Below, one piece after another: positions 17,048-24,850 of a stretch of DNA of 64,000 nucleotides (position 1 is its first letter; every line of letters begins with the position of its first letter). The notes beneath the pieces are model-generated. The model did no database searches, was not told where the DNA came from, and saw only the letters and a list, made by a program, of their open reading frames with translations. The position numbers were made by a program, and so were the translations under genes. This DNA comes from JAWXBA01 sp048499805 (GTDB taxonomy: Bacteria > Gemmatimonadota > Gemmatimonadetes > Gemmatimonadales > GWC2-71-9), in the NCBI GenBank assembly GCA_048499805.1, contig JASNZF010000005.1:248001-312000 (forward strand), given 5' to 3'.

Positions 17048-17650
17048 ATGAACAAGCAGTGGCTGGCCGTCCTGGCCATCGTGGCCGGTCTGGGGCTGGG
17101 GGCCACGGCCCTGGTGAAGTTTGCACCGGTGCCGGAAGGGGCCCAGGTCGGGAACCGGGCCCCGGACTTCCAGGCCGTGAACCTCCTGACGAATGACTCG
17201 ATCAGCTTCCGCGAGGCCTACACCGGCCACGTGACGCTGGTGAACATCTGGGCCACGTGGTGCGCGCCCTGCCGGGCGGAGATGCCGGCGATGGAGGAGC
17301 TCTACCAGGCCTTCAAGGACCAGGGGTTCCGGATCGCGGCCGTCAGCGTGGACGAGGGCGGCCCCGCCGACGTGATGGCGTTCGCCCGCGAACTCGGGCT
17401 GAGCTTCGACATCCTCCACGACCGCGACGGTCGGATCCAGCAGCAGTACATGACCACGGGGGTCCCCGAGAGCTTCCTGATCGACGGCGAAGGCGTCATC
17501 GTCCGGAAGCAGATCGGCGAGCACCCCTGGAGTTCCCCCGCCAATCGCCGCATCCTGGAACAGCTCCTGGGCCAGCGGGGCGGCACCACTGCGCCGGCCG
17601 CTGCCCCCCCGGCGGCCTCGGACCTGGAGCGCACGCCCAGCGGTGGCTGA
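17048..17650 (+). CDS. TlpA/ResA-like thiol-disulfide oxidoreductase
   Basis: A 200-residue exported thioredoxin-fold protein. The N-terminal membrane anchor or signal is LAVLAIVAGLGLGATALV (6-23). The domain begins VGNRAPDFQAVNLLTND, and the redox site is WCAPC at 71-75 in NIWATWCAPCRAEMPAM. The cis-Pro loop region is TTGVPESFLIDGEG. The proline/alanine-rich tail (TTAPAAAPPAASD) is low complexity. It probably reduces periplasmic disulfides, for example in cytochrome c maturation. I chose the ATG at 17048 because GGAGCGGGAG lies just upstream. It overlaps the tsaD start by 8 bp. Confidence 0.88.
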   Translation: MNKQWLAVLAIVAGLGLGATALVKFAPVPEGAQVGNRAPDFQAVNLLTNDSISFREAYTGHVTLVNIWATWCAPCRAEMPAMEELYQAFKDQGFRIAAVSVDEGGPADVMAFARELGLSFDILHDRDGRIQQQYMTTGVPESFLIDGEGVIVRKQIGEHPWSSPANRRILEQLLGQRGGTTAPAAAPPAASDLERTPSGG

Positions 17651-18674
17651 CCTGATCCTCGGCATCGAGACCAGCTGCGATGAAACCTCGGCCGCCGTCC
17701 TCCGCATGGACGGCGGCCGAGCCACAATCGCGGGGCTGGTGATCCTCTCGCAGGATGTGCATCGGATCTTCGGGGGGGTCGTCCCGGAGCTGGCGAGCCG
17801 GGCCCACGTCCGCGCCATCGGCCCGGTGGTGGACCAGGCACTGGCCGACGCCGGGGTGACCCTCTCGCAGCTCGACGGCATCGCGGTCACCGCGGGCCCC
17901 GGCCTGATCGGCGCGCTGCTGGTGGGGGTGACCTACGGCAAGGCGCTGGCCTGGCGGCTGGGCACCCCGCTGATCGGGGTCCACCACCACGAAGGGCACC
18001 TCTTCGCTCCCACCCTGGAAGACCCCACCGTCGAGCCGCCGTTCGTGGCGCTGCTCGTCAGTGGCGGGCACACGGTCCTCCTCGATGTGCCAGCCTGGGG
18101 CAGCTACCGCGTGCTCGGCCGCACCCGTGACGATGCCGCCGGCGAGGCCTTCGACAAGGTGGGCACCCTCCTGGGGCTCGGGTATCCGGCGGGAGCGGAG
18201 ATCGAGCGGCTGGCCCGCGAGGGCGATCCCACGCGGTTCCGCTTCCCCCGCCCGATGCTCAAGGAACTCGGCACCGAGGGGCCGGACCGGTTCACCTTCT
18301 CGTTCAGCGGGCTCAAGACCGCGCTGCTCCGCGCGACGCAGGCCAGCAGCTCGCTCGACGCCGATCGCGCCGACCTGGCCCGCGGGTTCCAGGACGCCGT
18401 GATCGAGGTGCTCGCCGCCAAGACGGCGGCCGCCGCGGAGACGCTCGGCTACCCCACCGTCGTGCTGGCCGGCGGCGTGGCCTGCAACCGCGCCTTGGCG
18501 ACGGCGGTCCGGGATCGCCTCGGTGCCTCCACCCGCCTGGCCGTGGCCTCCCCCCGCCTCAACACCGACAACGCCGCCATGATCGCCGCGGCAGGCGCCT
18601 GGCACCTGGCCCAGGGGCACCGGTCGGGATGGGACCTGGAGGCGTATGACGTGAGGGAGTTGGGGGGGAGATAG
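17643..18674 (+). CDS. tsaD: tRNA N6-adenosine threonylcarbamoyltransferase TsaD
   Basis: A 343-residue ASKHA-fold enzyme that places threonylcarbamoyl on A37 of ANN-decoding tRNAs. Signature segments are LGIETSCDETSAAVLRMDG, the metal-binding HHHEGHLFAP, LLVSGGHTVLL, DDAAGEAFDKVGTLLGLGYP, VLAGGVACNRAL and RLNTDNAAMIAAAG. The GTG start overlaps tlpA. The C-terminal GGR and the stop run into a G-rich heptamer array. Confidence 0.95.
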   Translation: MADLILGIETSCDETSAAVLRMDGGRATIAGLVILSQDVHRIFGGVVPELASRAHVRAIGPVVDQALADAGVTLSQLDGIAVTAGPGLIGALLVGVTYGKALAWRLGTPLIGVHHHEGHLFAPTLEDPTVEPPFVALLVSGGHTVLLDVPAWGSYRVLGRTRDDAAGEAFDKVGTLLGLGYPAGAEIERLAREGDPTRFRFPRPMLKELGTEGPDRFTFSFSGLKTALLRATQASSSLDADRADLARGFQDAVIEVLAAKTAAAAETLGYPTVVLAGGVACNRALATAVRDRLGASTRLAVASPRLNTDNAAMIAAAGAWHLAQGHRSGWDLEAYDVRELGGR

Positions 18675-18892
18675 GGACTGGGGGCTGGCGGCTAGGGGCC
18701 AGGGGGTAGGGATTCACGGTCAGGGGGCTCGCGATCCCAGCTCCCGGAGATGGGGCAATCGCAGGGAGTCGCGTGTATCTTCTTCGGTCAGCCCATTGCA
18801 TGTGTGTGAGGCCACTCCGCGCGAGCGCTGCTCCGCGGGAACGCTTGGCTCAGACCCCAGTTCCCGAGACCCTAGTCCCCAGCCCCCAACCT
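18663..18892. repeat. Bracketed CTAG-type element between tsaD and lgt
   Basis: The left arm (18663-18712) is GGGACTG/GGGGCTAG-type heptamers beginning over the tsaD stop. The core (18713-18866) holds TATCTT at about 18776, a possible -10 box, but no convincing gene. The right arm (18867-18892) is CCCTAGTCCCCAGCCCC-type, complementary to the left, ending at the lgt ATG. Confidence 0.8.
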
Positions 18893-18893
18893 C

Positions 18894-19721
18894 ATGCCCA
18901 TCCACCCCTTCAACATCCAGCTCGGCCCGCTCGAGATCACCGGGTACGGCATCATGATGATGGTTGGCTTCCTGGTCGGGGGCTGGCTGATCGAGCAGGA
19001 GCTGCGCCGCCTCGGGCTGCGCTCGGAGTACTCCGGGGACATCGTCCTTGCGGCGGTGGTGGGCGGGGTGATCGGCGCCAAGCTCTGGTACGTGGCGCTG
19101 ACCCAGGACATGGGCGCGCTCTTTTCCCGGGGCGGGCTGGTCTGGTACGGTGGGTTCTTCGGCGGGGTGCTGGCCGTGGCGTTCATGGGGATGCGACGGC
19201 GCGTCCCGATCCGCTGGACCCTCCACCTGACGGCCCCGGCGCTGCCCGCAGCGTATGCCCTCGGTCGCGCCGGCTGCTTCATGGTGGGCGACGACTACGG
19301 CCGCCCCACCGACTCGTTCCTCGGCGTGCAATTCCCCGACGGACTGCCCCCCAGCACCGCGGGCACCATGCAGTCGATGTTCGGCATCGAGGTGCCGCCA
19401 GGCACCGACCCGGCCACGGTGTTGTCCGTCCATCCCACCCAGCTGTATGAAGTCGCCGCAATGCTGCTGGTCTTCATGCTGCTCTGGCAGTGGCGAACCC
19501 GGTCGCTGGGCACCGGCTGGTTGTTTGGCGCCTACCTGATGTTCGCCGGCGTCGAGCGGTTCCTGGTGGAGATCCTCCGCGCCAAGGACGACCGCTTCCT
19601 GGGCGTGTTCACGATCGCCCAGCTCACCAGCGTGGCGCTGGTGACCTTCGGGCTGGTGCTGGTGCTGCGCTTCAAGGACGCGGGGCGCGAAGAGCCGGGG
19701 GCGTGGCTGGCTGGGAAGTGA
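18894..19721 (+). CDS. lgt: Prolipoprotein diacylglyceryl transferase
   Basis: A 275-residue integral membrane enzyme that attaches diacylglycerol to lipobox cysteines. It matches the several lipoproteins encoded in this window. Landmarks are INIHPFNIQ-like N-terminus PIHPFNIQLGPLEITGYG, GLVWYGGFFGGVLA, the Lgt signature ALGRAGCFMVGDDYGRPTD, and HPTQLYEVAAMLLVF. About seven hydrophobic segments are seen. The C-terminal AGK and the TGA stop lie at the first unit of a GTGAGAG array. It is not obviously coupled to tsaD because a repeat element separates them. Confidence 0.93.
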   Translation: MPIHPFNIQLGPLEITGYGIMMMVGFLVGGWLIEQELRRLGLRSEYSGDIVLAAVVGGVIGAKLWYVALTQDMGALFSRGGLVWYGGFFGGVLAVAFMGMRRRVPIRWTLHLTAPALPAAYALGRAGCFMVGDDYGRPTDSFLGVQFPDGLPPSTAGTMQSMFGIEVPPGTDPATVLSVHPTQLYEVAAMLLVFMLLWQWRTRSLGTGWLFGAYLMFAGVERFLVEILRAKDDRFLGVFTIAQLTSVALVTFGLVLVLRFKDAGREEPGAWLAGK

Positions 19722-19912
19722 GAGGTGAGAGGTGAGAGGTGAGAGGTAAGAGGTAAGAGGTAAGAGGTGAGAGGTAAGGGTAAGGAGGGCGCTCGGTTGC
19801 TCAACAGACTGGAGGGCCGTCCGACGAGTTCGGGCGGCCCTCCTGCTGTTTCCTCTCACCTCTTAACCTCTTACCTCTCACTTCTCGCTTCTCGCTTCTC
19901 CCTTCTCTACCC
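19718..19912. repeat. Bracketed heptamer element between convergent lgt and ftr1
   Basis: The left arm (19718-19783) has GTGAGAG/GTAAGAG units starting in the lgt stop. The right arm (19852-19912) has CCTCTCACCTCTTACC then TCTCGCTTCTCCC units, ending in the stop region of the FTR1 gene. The core contains a good bidirectional terminator hairpin. Confidence 0.85.
19811..19843. terminator. Bidirectional hairpin between lgt and ftr1
   Basis: GGAGGGCCGTCCGA pairs with TCGGGCGGCCCTCC (one G-T wobble) around a short loop: 14 bp, between converging genes. The following T-tract is weak. Confidence 0.65.
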
Positions 19913-21973
19913 CTCCACCCTCGCCATCATCCCCGACTTGACCCGCTCCAGCTCGTCGCGCACCTCGGCCAGGTCGGCCTCCATCCGCTCGAGGGCACGG
20001 ATCAGGTCGGCCTGCGAGGTCGGGCGGGCGGGACGGGAGAGGTTCGCCGCCAGGGCAGCATCCTCGGCAGCAACCTTGTGCTTCCGGGGGGCGATGAGGA
20101 AGGTGTAGATCAGGGCGGCCAGCGCCAGGACGACCAGGACGCCCTGGGCCAAGAGCGTCTCGACGGTGGGATAGATCCCGAGGGCCGGCATCCGCGGGGC
20201 GCCACTGATCACCGAGGTCCCGACCAGCCCGCCCTCCTGCAGCTCCGCCACCGCCTTCCCCGCGAAGACAAACGCCATGTAGTAGAGAAACGCGCTGGTC
20301 ACCGCGAACAGGGGCCGGAGCGGCAGCCGGACGCCGAACCGGTTGATGGCGATGTAGACGATCACCAGCACCAGCGAGGCGATCAGGATCCCGCCCAGGA
20401 TCGGCACCAGCCCGGTCACCCCACCTCCCGAGAGCCACAGCGCCTTGTAGAAGAGCACCGTCTCGAAGCCCTCGCGGTAGACAGCCAGGAAGGCCACCGA
20501 GACGAGGGCGAAGGCGGAGCCGCTGGTCAGCGCGTCGCGGACCTGGCCGCGGACGAACGCATTCCACCGGGCGCCCTCCACCTTGGAGAGGAGCCAGTAG
20601 CTGACATAGAAGAGCATGACGGTGGCGACCACCATCGTGAACCCTTCCAGCAGTTCCTGGTTGGCCGGTGAAAGGCGGAAGACCGTCTCGATCAGCACCG
20701 CGGTCACCAGGCTCGCCACCAGCGCGCCCAGCGCGCCGACATGGACCTCGCGGCGCCGCTGGGCGGCGCCGGTCTTGGTCAGGAAGGCCAGGATGGCGCC
20801 CAGGATCAGGATCGCCTCGAGCCCCTCCCGGAGCATGATCACCAGCGACTGGACGAACAGGCTGAACGGGGAGCTCACGTCGCCGATGGCACGCTGGGCA
20901 TCCTCCAGCCCGGCCGAGAGCCGACTGCGCACCTCGCGCACCTCGGCCGCGCCGGCCGGGCGGGCCACCACGCCGCGGAGGTCGGCGAACGCGGCCTCGA
21001 TCCGGGTGGCCAGCTCGGGCTCCCGGGCGCGCACCTCGCGCTCCACCTGCTCGAAGGTGAGGTAGGCATCGAACGCAAACTGGCGGGCGGCCTCGGTGTC
21101 GCCGCGGCCAGAGAGGGCATAGGCCGAGTCGAGCTGCGCGCGGACCGTGGCGAAGACGCTGCCGACCCGGTCGGTGCCCGCCGAGAGCTGCACCATGCGG
21201 ACGGCGGCGAGGCGCTCCGGGCTGGCGCTGGGACCCAGCGCGGCCAGCAGCTCGTCATCGGTCAGGCGGGCGGTGGCCGGGAACTGCTGCAGGGCGGGCG
21301 GCACGGTACCGGCCGAGCCCGGCAGCCGGAGCACGGAGGCGTAGAGCGCCACCGCCCAGCGATCCTCGCTGGTGAGCCGCCCCTCGTAGGCCGGCATCGC
21401 GGTCCCGGGGGTGCCGCTGCTGATCCGGCGATAGAAGTCCAGCGGCGAGGTGCCGCGCAGGCTCTCGAATTCACTGAGGTCGGTCGGCGCGGGATCGAGC
21501 CCCCCGGCCGCCGGCCCGTCCCCGCGGCCGGCGCGGCCATGGCAACTGGCGCATTCGCGCTGGTAGATGTCGGCGCCGCGCGGCAGCAGCGGCGGCTGGG
21601 CAGGCACATCCTCGAGCGACACGCCCAGGGTGCCGGCCAGTTGGTCGAGCAGCACGGTGACCCGGCTGGTCACCGACTCCGGCGGGGCCACCGCCTCGAT
21701 CTGCGCCAGGAGTTCCGTGATTCCCTCGACGATGGGCTCGGCGGCCACGGCCGGCAGCTGGCCCGCGGTCCGGCGTGCCTCCGCCAGGAAGAGCGTCGCC
21801 TCCTCCACCTCGGGCGCGAGAACGATCTTCCCGTCCGCCACGCCCAGCCGGTATTCCTGTGCCGCCAGCGTCATCGTCGAGGCGACCCGACGCGCGGTGG
21901 CGGCGGGATCCTGGGCGACGGCAGCTGTGCTGCCGAGCACGAGGAGGGCGAGGAACGAGATCGACTTAACCAT
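19907..21973 (-). CDS. Cytochrome c / FTR1-family iron permease fusion
   Basis: About 688 residues. A signal peptide (SISFLALLVLGSTAAVAQ) is followed by a helical periplasmic domain. Then comes a cytochrome c domain with a single heme site CASCH (about 141-145, in YQRECASCHGRAGRGDGP), and a second helical region (about 225-370). The C-terminal FTR1 permease domain has two REGxE iron-binding motifs, LREGLEAIL and YREGFETVLF, with about seven membrane helices. The tail is coiled-coil-like (LERMEADLAEVRDELERVK). The fusion suggests that electron transfer or ferrous oxidation is coupled to iron import. Regulation is visible: a perfect 7-1-7 Fur-type palindrome abuts the ATG at 21973. A TTG 15 nt upstream is an alternative start but lies inside that palindrome. 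Confidence 0.88.
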   Translation of the reverse strand: MVKSISFLALLVLGSTAAVAQDPAATARRVASTMTLAAQEYRLGVADGKIVLAPEVEEATLFLAEARRTAGQLPAVAAEPIVEGITELLAQIEAVAPPESVTSRVTVLLDQLAGTLGVSLEDVPAQPPLLPRGADIYQRECASCHGRAGRGDGPAAGGLDPAPTDLSEFESLRGTSPLDFYRRISSGTPGTAMPAYEGRLTSEDRWAVALYASVLRLPGSAGTVPPALQQFPATARLTDDELLAALGPSASPERLAAVRMVQLSAGTDRVGSVFATVRAQLDSAYALSGRGDTEAARQFAFDAYLTFEQVEREVRAREPELATRIEAAFADLRGVVARPAGAAEVREVRSRLSAGLEDAQRAIGDVSSPFSLFVQSLVIMLREGLEAILILGAILAFLTKTGAAQRRREVHVGALGALVASLVTAVLIETVFRLSPANQELLEGFTMVVATVMLFYVSYWLLSKVEGARWNAFVRGQVRDALTSGSAFALVSVAFLAVYREGFETVLFYKALWLSGGGVTGLVPILGGILIASLVLVIVYIAINRFGVRLPLRPLFAVTSAFLYYMAFVFAGKAVAELQEGGLVGTSVISGAPRMPALGIYPTVETLLAQGVLVVLALAALIYTFLIAPRKHKVAAEDAALAANLSRPARPTSQADLIRALERMEADLAEVRDELERVKSGMMARVEG

Positions 21974-21987
21974 GAGAATGATTCTCA
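21973..21987. promoter_or_regulatory. Fur box
   Basis: TGAGAATGATTCTCA is a perfect 7-1-7 inverted repeat close to the Fur consensus (TGATAATNATTATCA). It touches the first base of the ATG of the FTR1 gene, so a bound repressor would block both the promoter and the 5' end. Confidence 0.75.
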
Positions 21988-22046
21988 ACTAACTTTGAAT
22001 GGGGACAACCAATTCTATGGCAGGTAAGTCGGAATTGCTAGGGGTG

Positions 22047-22086
22047 AGGCAGCGGGGCAGCGGGGCAGCGGGGCCAATCCATGATC
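22047..22086. repeat. Single octamer arm followed by ATGATC
   Basis: GGCAGCGG/GGGGCAGC units at 22047-22074 are followed by CAATCC and ATGATC at 22081-22086. The same ATGATC motif follows three other octamer arms in this window. Confidence 0.65.
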
Positions 22087-22122
22087 GGTGCGGCCAGCGT
22101 GGCCCTAATTCTCCGGCCCAGG

Positions 22123-22509
22123 TCAATCGGTCTCGGCGATCACGACCGCGCCGGCGGTCTGGTCGGTGTGGGTGAGTGAGACGTGCAGGTGGATGCCGCC
22201 CGCCTTGGTGGCGAGTTCCAGCGCCAGTCCGTGCAGCGCCATGTGCGGGCGTCCCTCCTCGCCCGAGATCACCTCGATGTCGCGCCACCCGATGGCCCGG
22301 GCACCGGGCAGTGACTGCAGCGCCTTGTACACCGCCTCCTTGGCCGCGAGGCGCGCCGCGAAGTGGCGGGCGGGCTGTCCGCGCGCCACCACATAGGCCC
22401 GTTCGCCCGGGGTGAGCAGCCGTTCGAGCGCCTGCTCCTCCTTGCGCGCCAGCATCCGCTCGGCGCGCTCGATCTCGACCAGGTCCATCCCGACGCCGAT
22501 CACGGCCAT
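22123..22509 (-). CDS. acpS: Holo-[acyl-carrier-protein] synthase
   Basis: A 128-residue phosphopantetheinyl transferase converting apo-ACP to holo-ACP. Motifs are IGVGMDLVEIERAERML with the Mg-binding Asp, HFAARLAAKEAVYKAL with the second conserved Glu/Lys, and VSLTHTDQTAGAVVIAE near the C-terminus. Full length is normal. The start at 22509 overlaps the upstream membrane-protein gene by 10 bp, making acpS the last gene of a long minus-strand operon. Confidence 0.93.
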   Translation of the reverse strand: MAVIGVGMDLVEIERAERMLARKEEQALERLLTPGERAYVVARGQPARHFAARLAAKEAVYKALQSLPGARAIGWRDIEVISGEEGRPHMALHGLALELATKAGGIHLHVSLTHTDQTAGAVVIAETD

Positions 22510-23147
22510 GGCAGGCTCCACCACCAGGCGACCACCGGCTGGAACCACCCTGGCGCCGGCAGGTACCCGCCGACGACCAGGCCAAGCAGGATGGCTCCGG
22601 TCAACGCCACCGCGGTGCCGATCCAGAGCGGGGTGGTTGGGCGCCGCCAGGTTGCGACGGTCGCGATGTGTGGCGCCCACTCCCCGACCACGGTGGCCAC
22701 CATCCGCTCGAGCCCGAGCCACGACTCCTCGACCGCCCCACCGACCGCCGGAAAGGCCCGGTCGAACGCTGCACCGGCTGGCAGGGCGGCCACGGCCTGC
22801 TCCAGCGGGATGCCGGTGCTGGCGATGCGCGCCTGCACGATCCGGACATCGTCGTCGCCGAGGTGGGCGATCCGCGCCACCCGCTCCGGGGCGTGCGAGG
22901 CGGCGGCGGCCGCCGCGGCCCGGACGCGCAGGGAGTCGACCACCTGGGCGGCAACGGTCTCCGTCACCTGGGTCCACGGTGCCAGCCAGTCGGGCGCAGG
23001 CCGGTGGGCCTCGTCGAGCAGCCGTCCGAGGAGTGTCATCCGTGCGGTGTCGAGGGAAATCTGCCCGGGAGCTGGGCGAGGCTGCGGGCCCGCCACGACG
23101 CCGAGCCAGGGGCCAAACTCCGAGACCTGGGGGCGGGCCTCAACCAT
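22500..23147 (-). CDS. Hypothetical membrane protein with C-terminal anchor
   Basis: A 215-residue protein of unknown family. Residues 1-165 are soluble-looking, Ala/Val/Arg-rich and helical (VDSLRVRAAAAAAASHAPER region). Then comes a hydrophobic hairpin near the C-terminus (PLWIGTAVALTGAILLGLVV and a tryptophan-rich end FQPVVAWWWSLPWP). The bulk is probably cytoplasmic with a tail anchor. The ATG at 23147 overlaps the stop of the HAD gene by 8 bp; the 3' end overlaps acpS. The tight placing says that it is translated with the operon; function unknown. Confidence 0.65.
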   Translation of the reverse strand: MVEARPQVSEFGPWLGVVAGPQPRPAPGQISLDTARMTLLGRLLDEAHRPAPDWLAPWTQVTETVAAQVVDSLRVRAAAAAAASHAPERVARIAHLGDDDVRIVQARIASTGIPLEQAVAALPAGAAFDRAFPAVGGAVEESWLGLERMVATVVGEWAPHIATVATWRRPTTPLWIGTAVALTGAILLGLVVGGYLPAPGWFQPVVAWWWSLPWP

Positions 23148-23844
23148 CGCCGAGAATGGCTTCGAGGACCTCGGCCGTGTCGGCGAGGTCGGCATAGGTG
23201 CGCCACGGCCGGTGCGCCTCGAGTTCGGCCATGGAATAGCCGCCGGTGGCCACCGCGATCGCGCGGGCCCGGATGCTGGCGCCACAGGTCACGTCGGCCG
23301 GGGTGTCCCCGATGATCACGACCTCATGCCCGGTGGGGACGCGACCGAAGTGCTGGCGGGCGCGTTCGGCGGCGATGGGCGGGAGCGCCGGCCGATGGGG
23401 GCTGTCGGAGCCGAACGCGCCCACCCGGAATCGCGTCGGTGCGATCCCCGCCGCCTGCAGCTTGAGGTGGGCGCCCGGCGCGACGTTGCCGGTCAGCAGC
23501 CCCACCACGACGGCGGACTCCCGCTCCAGGGAATCCAGCAGGTCGAAGATGCCTGGCAGCACCTCCGAGGGCGGGCTCCCCGCGCCGAGCTCGTGTTCCA
23601 GGCAGGCCACGTAGCGGTCCAGCACCTCGGCGATCCGCGCCGGATTGCCGGGCTCCGGGTCGCCGCCCGCCGCCAGCAGTTCGGTGACGATCTGGGGATC
23701 GGTCTTGCCATCGAACCGGACGGTGCTGGTCCCCTCACTGTCCGGGAGGATGTCGGCCATCGCCCGCATGATCGCCCGCCGGCCTGCCCCTCCACTGTGG
23801 AGGAGGGTGCCATCGATGTCGAAGAGGACCAGGCGCCTGGTCAC
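23140..23844 (-). CDS. HAD-superfamily phosphatase (phosphoglycolate-phosphatase-like)
   Basis: A 234-residue HAD hydrolase. Motif I is VLFDIDGTLLHSGGAGRRAI (nucleophile Asp and acid/base Asp both present). Motif II is VGLLTGNVAPGAHLKLQAAG, and motifs III/IV are VVIIGDTPADVTCG. The cap region suits subfamily IA (Gph/PGPase-like). The substrate is not evident. It overlaps the NlpC/P60 gene by 4 bp and the membrane-protein gene by 8 bp. Confidence 0.82.
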   Translation of the reverse strand: MTRRLVLFDIDGTLLHSGGAGRRAIMRAMADILPDSEGTSTVRFDGKTDPQIVTELLAAGGDPEPGNPARIAEVLDRYVACLEHELGAGSPPSEVLPGIFDLLDSLERESAVVVGLLTGNVAPGAHLKLQAAGIAPTRFRVGAFGSDSPHRPALPPIAAERARQHFGRVPTGHEVVIIGDTPADVTCGASIRARAIAVATGGYSMAELEAHRPWRTYADLADTAEVLEAILGDG

Positions 23845-24641
23845 AGGGACGGTCCCACCGGATTGTCAGGAATTCGGCGGATCGCCACCAGCCGTTCCAT
23901 GAGCGGTGCCGCGGCCTGCCCCGGCAGCCATGACTCGACCGTCACGCCGCCTGCGCCGAGGCTGGCATGGATGAGCGTGGCATCGGGTCCCGCGAAGGCC
24001 ACGTGCTGCACGGCACCACCGTCATCGCCATGGAAGAAGAGCAGGTCCCCGGCGCGCATCGCCTCGCGGGGAACCTCGACTCCGACCGTCGCCTGCTGCG
24101 CGGCATCGCGGGGAAGCGTCACCCCGCGCGCCAGCCAGGTGGTCTGGACCAGGCCGGAGCAATCCACCCCACCGGGGGTCACCCCGCCCCAGAGGTAGGG
24201 GGCACCCGAGAACCGGGTCCGGGCCCACTCCTCGGGGGGCGCGGCACGCGCCTCCCCATGGACCCGCGCCAGGGGCCGGATGTCGCCGCGCACGATGCGG
24301 GCGGCGCCGCCATCGGGCAGTTCGACGTCGCCATCCGCGAGGGGGACCCGGCCGCGGAGGGGGACCCATTGCCGCGCCGTCCCGAGCTGGATCACGGCGC
24401 CCGAGCACCAGGCGGCACGTGACCGCCAGGCATCGGCCGCCCCGTCGCTGGTCTCCACGAGAAACCCGCCATGTGCCCAGCCGGCCGCAGCGCCGTCGTC
24501 GAGGACCAGGCGCCGCCACGCCCCCGCCTCCTCGGTGATGCGGGCCGTTTCGCCGGCAACGAGCTGGGTGGCCAGGGCGGCGCGCGGGTGCGGTTCCTCG
24601 TGCACGGGCGTAAGGGCGGCCCGACCGATCGCCGCCGTCAT
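23841..24641 (-). CDS. NlpC/P60 cysteine peptidase with SH3-like N-terminus
   Basis: A 266-residue putative peptidoglycan endopeptidase. The N-terminal half resembles bacterial SH3 domains (ARITEEAGAWRRLVL, WAHGGFLVE; second copy about 95-135). The C-terminal NlpC/P60 domain has YLWGGVTPGGVDCSGLVQTT with the catalytic Cys, GDLLFFHGDDG, the catalytic His in VQHVAFAG, and ATLIHAS. I see no clear signal peptide, so export is uncertain. The ATG at 24641 overlaps the stop of the upstream zinc-finger gene (ATGA); an upstream in-frame ATG would cover most of that gene and is rejected. Confidence 0.82.
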   Translation of the reverse strand: MTAAIGRAALTPVHEEPHPRAALATQLVAGETARITEEAGAWRRLVLDDGAAAGWAHGGFLVETSDGAADAWRSRAAWCSGAVIQLGTARQWVPLRGRVPLADGDVELPDGGAARIVRGDIRPLARVHGEARAAPPEEWARTRFSGAPYLWGGVTPGGVDCSGLVQTTWLARGVTLPRDAAQQATVGVEVPREAMRAGDLLFFHGDDGGAVQHVAFAGPDATLIHASLGAGGVTVESWLPGQAAAPLMERLVAIRRIPDNPVGPSL

Positions 24642-24841
24642 GTACCTGGGATCCGGCGATGGACACCGCTCGGCCGCTTGGCGGCGCACTCCCGGCAGAG
24701 GACCACGTCCCGGAAGGTGCAGAGCAGGCAGATGAAGGTGCCGCAGCCCTGGCAGGGATACCCCTCGGAAGCCCGGTCGTCCTCACCGCAGGCCCGGCAG
24801 GTCATCACCTCGGTGGCCGGGGGCCGCTCCTTGCCCGTCAT
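24638..24841 (-). CDS. Small zinc-finger protein (B-box-like cysteines)
   Basis: 67 residues with seven or more cysteines in CxxC pairs: CRAC (residues 15-18), CQGC, CLLC and CREC. The arrangement could bind two zinc ions, like a short B-box or RING-type finger. I do not recognise a named family. It lies between the enhancer-binding-like regulator and the NlpC gene, overlapping the latter by 4 bp. The role is unknown; it could be a protein-protein adaptor. Confidence 0.7.
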   Translation of the reverse strand: MTGKERPPATEVMTCRACGEDDRASEGYPCQGCGTFICLLCTFRDVVLCRECAAKRPSGVHRRIPGT

Positions 24842-24850
24842 CGTCGTCTC

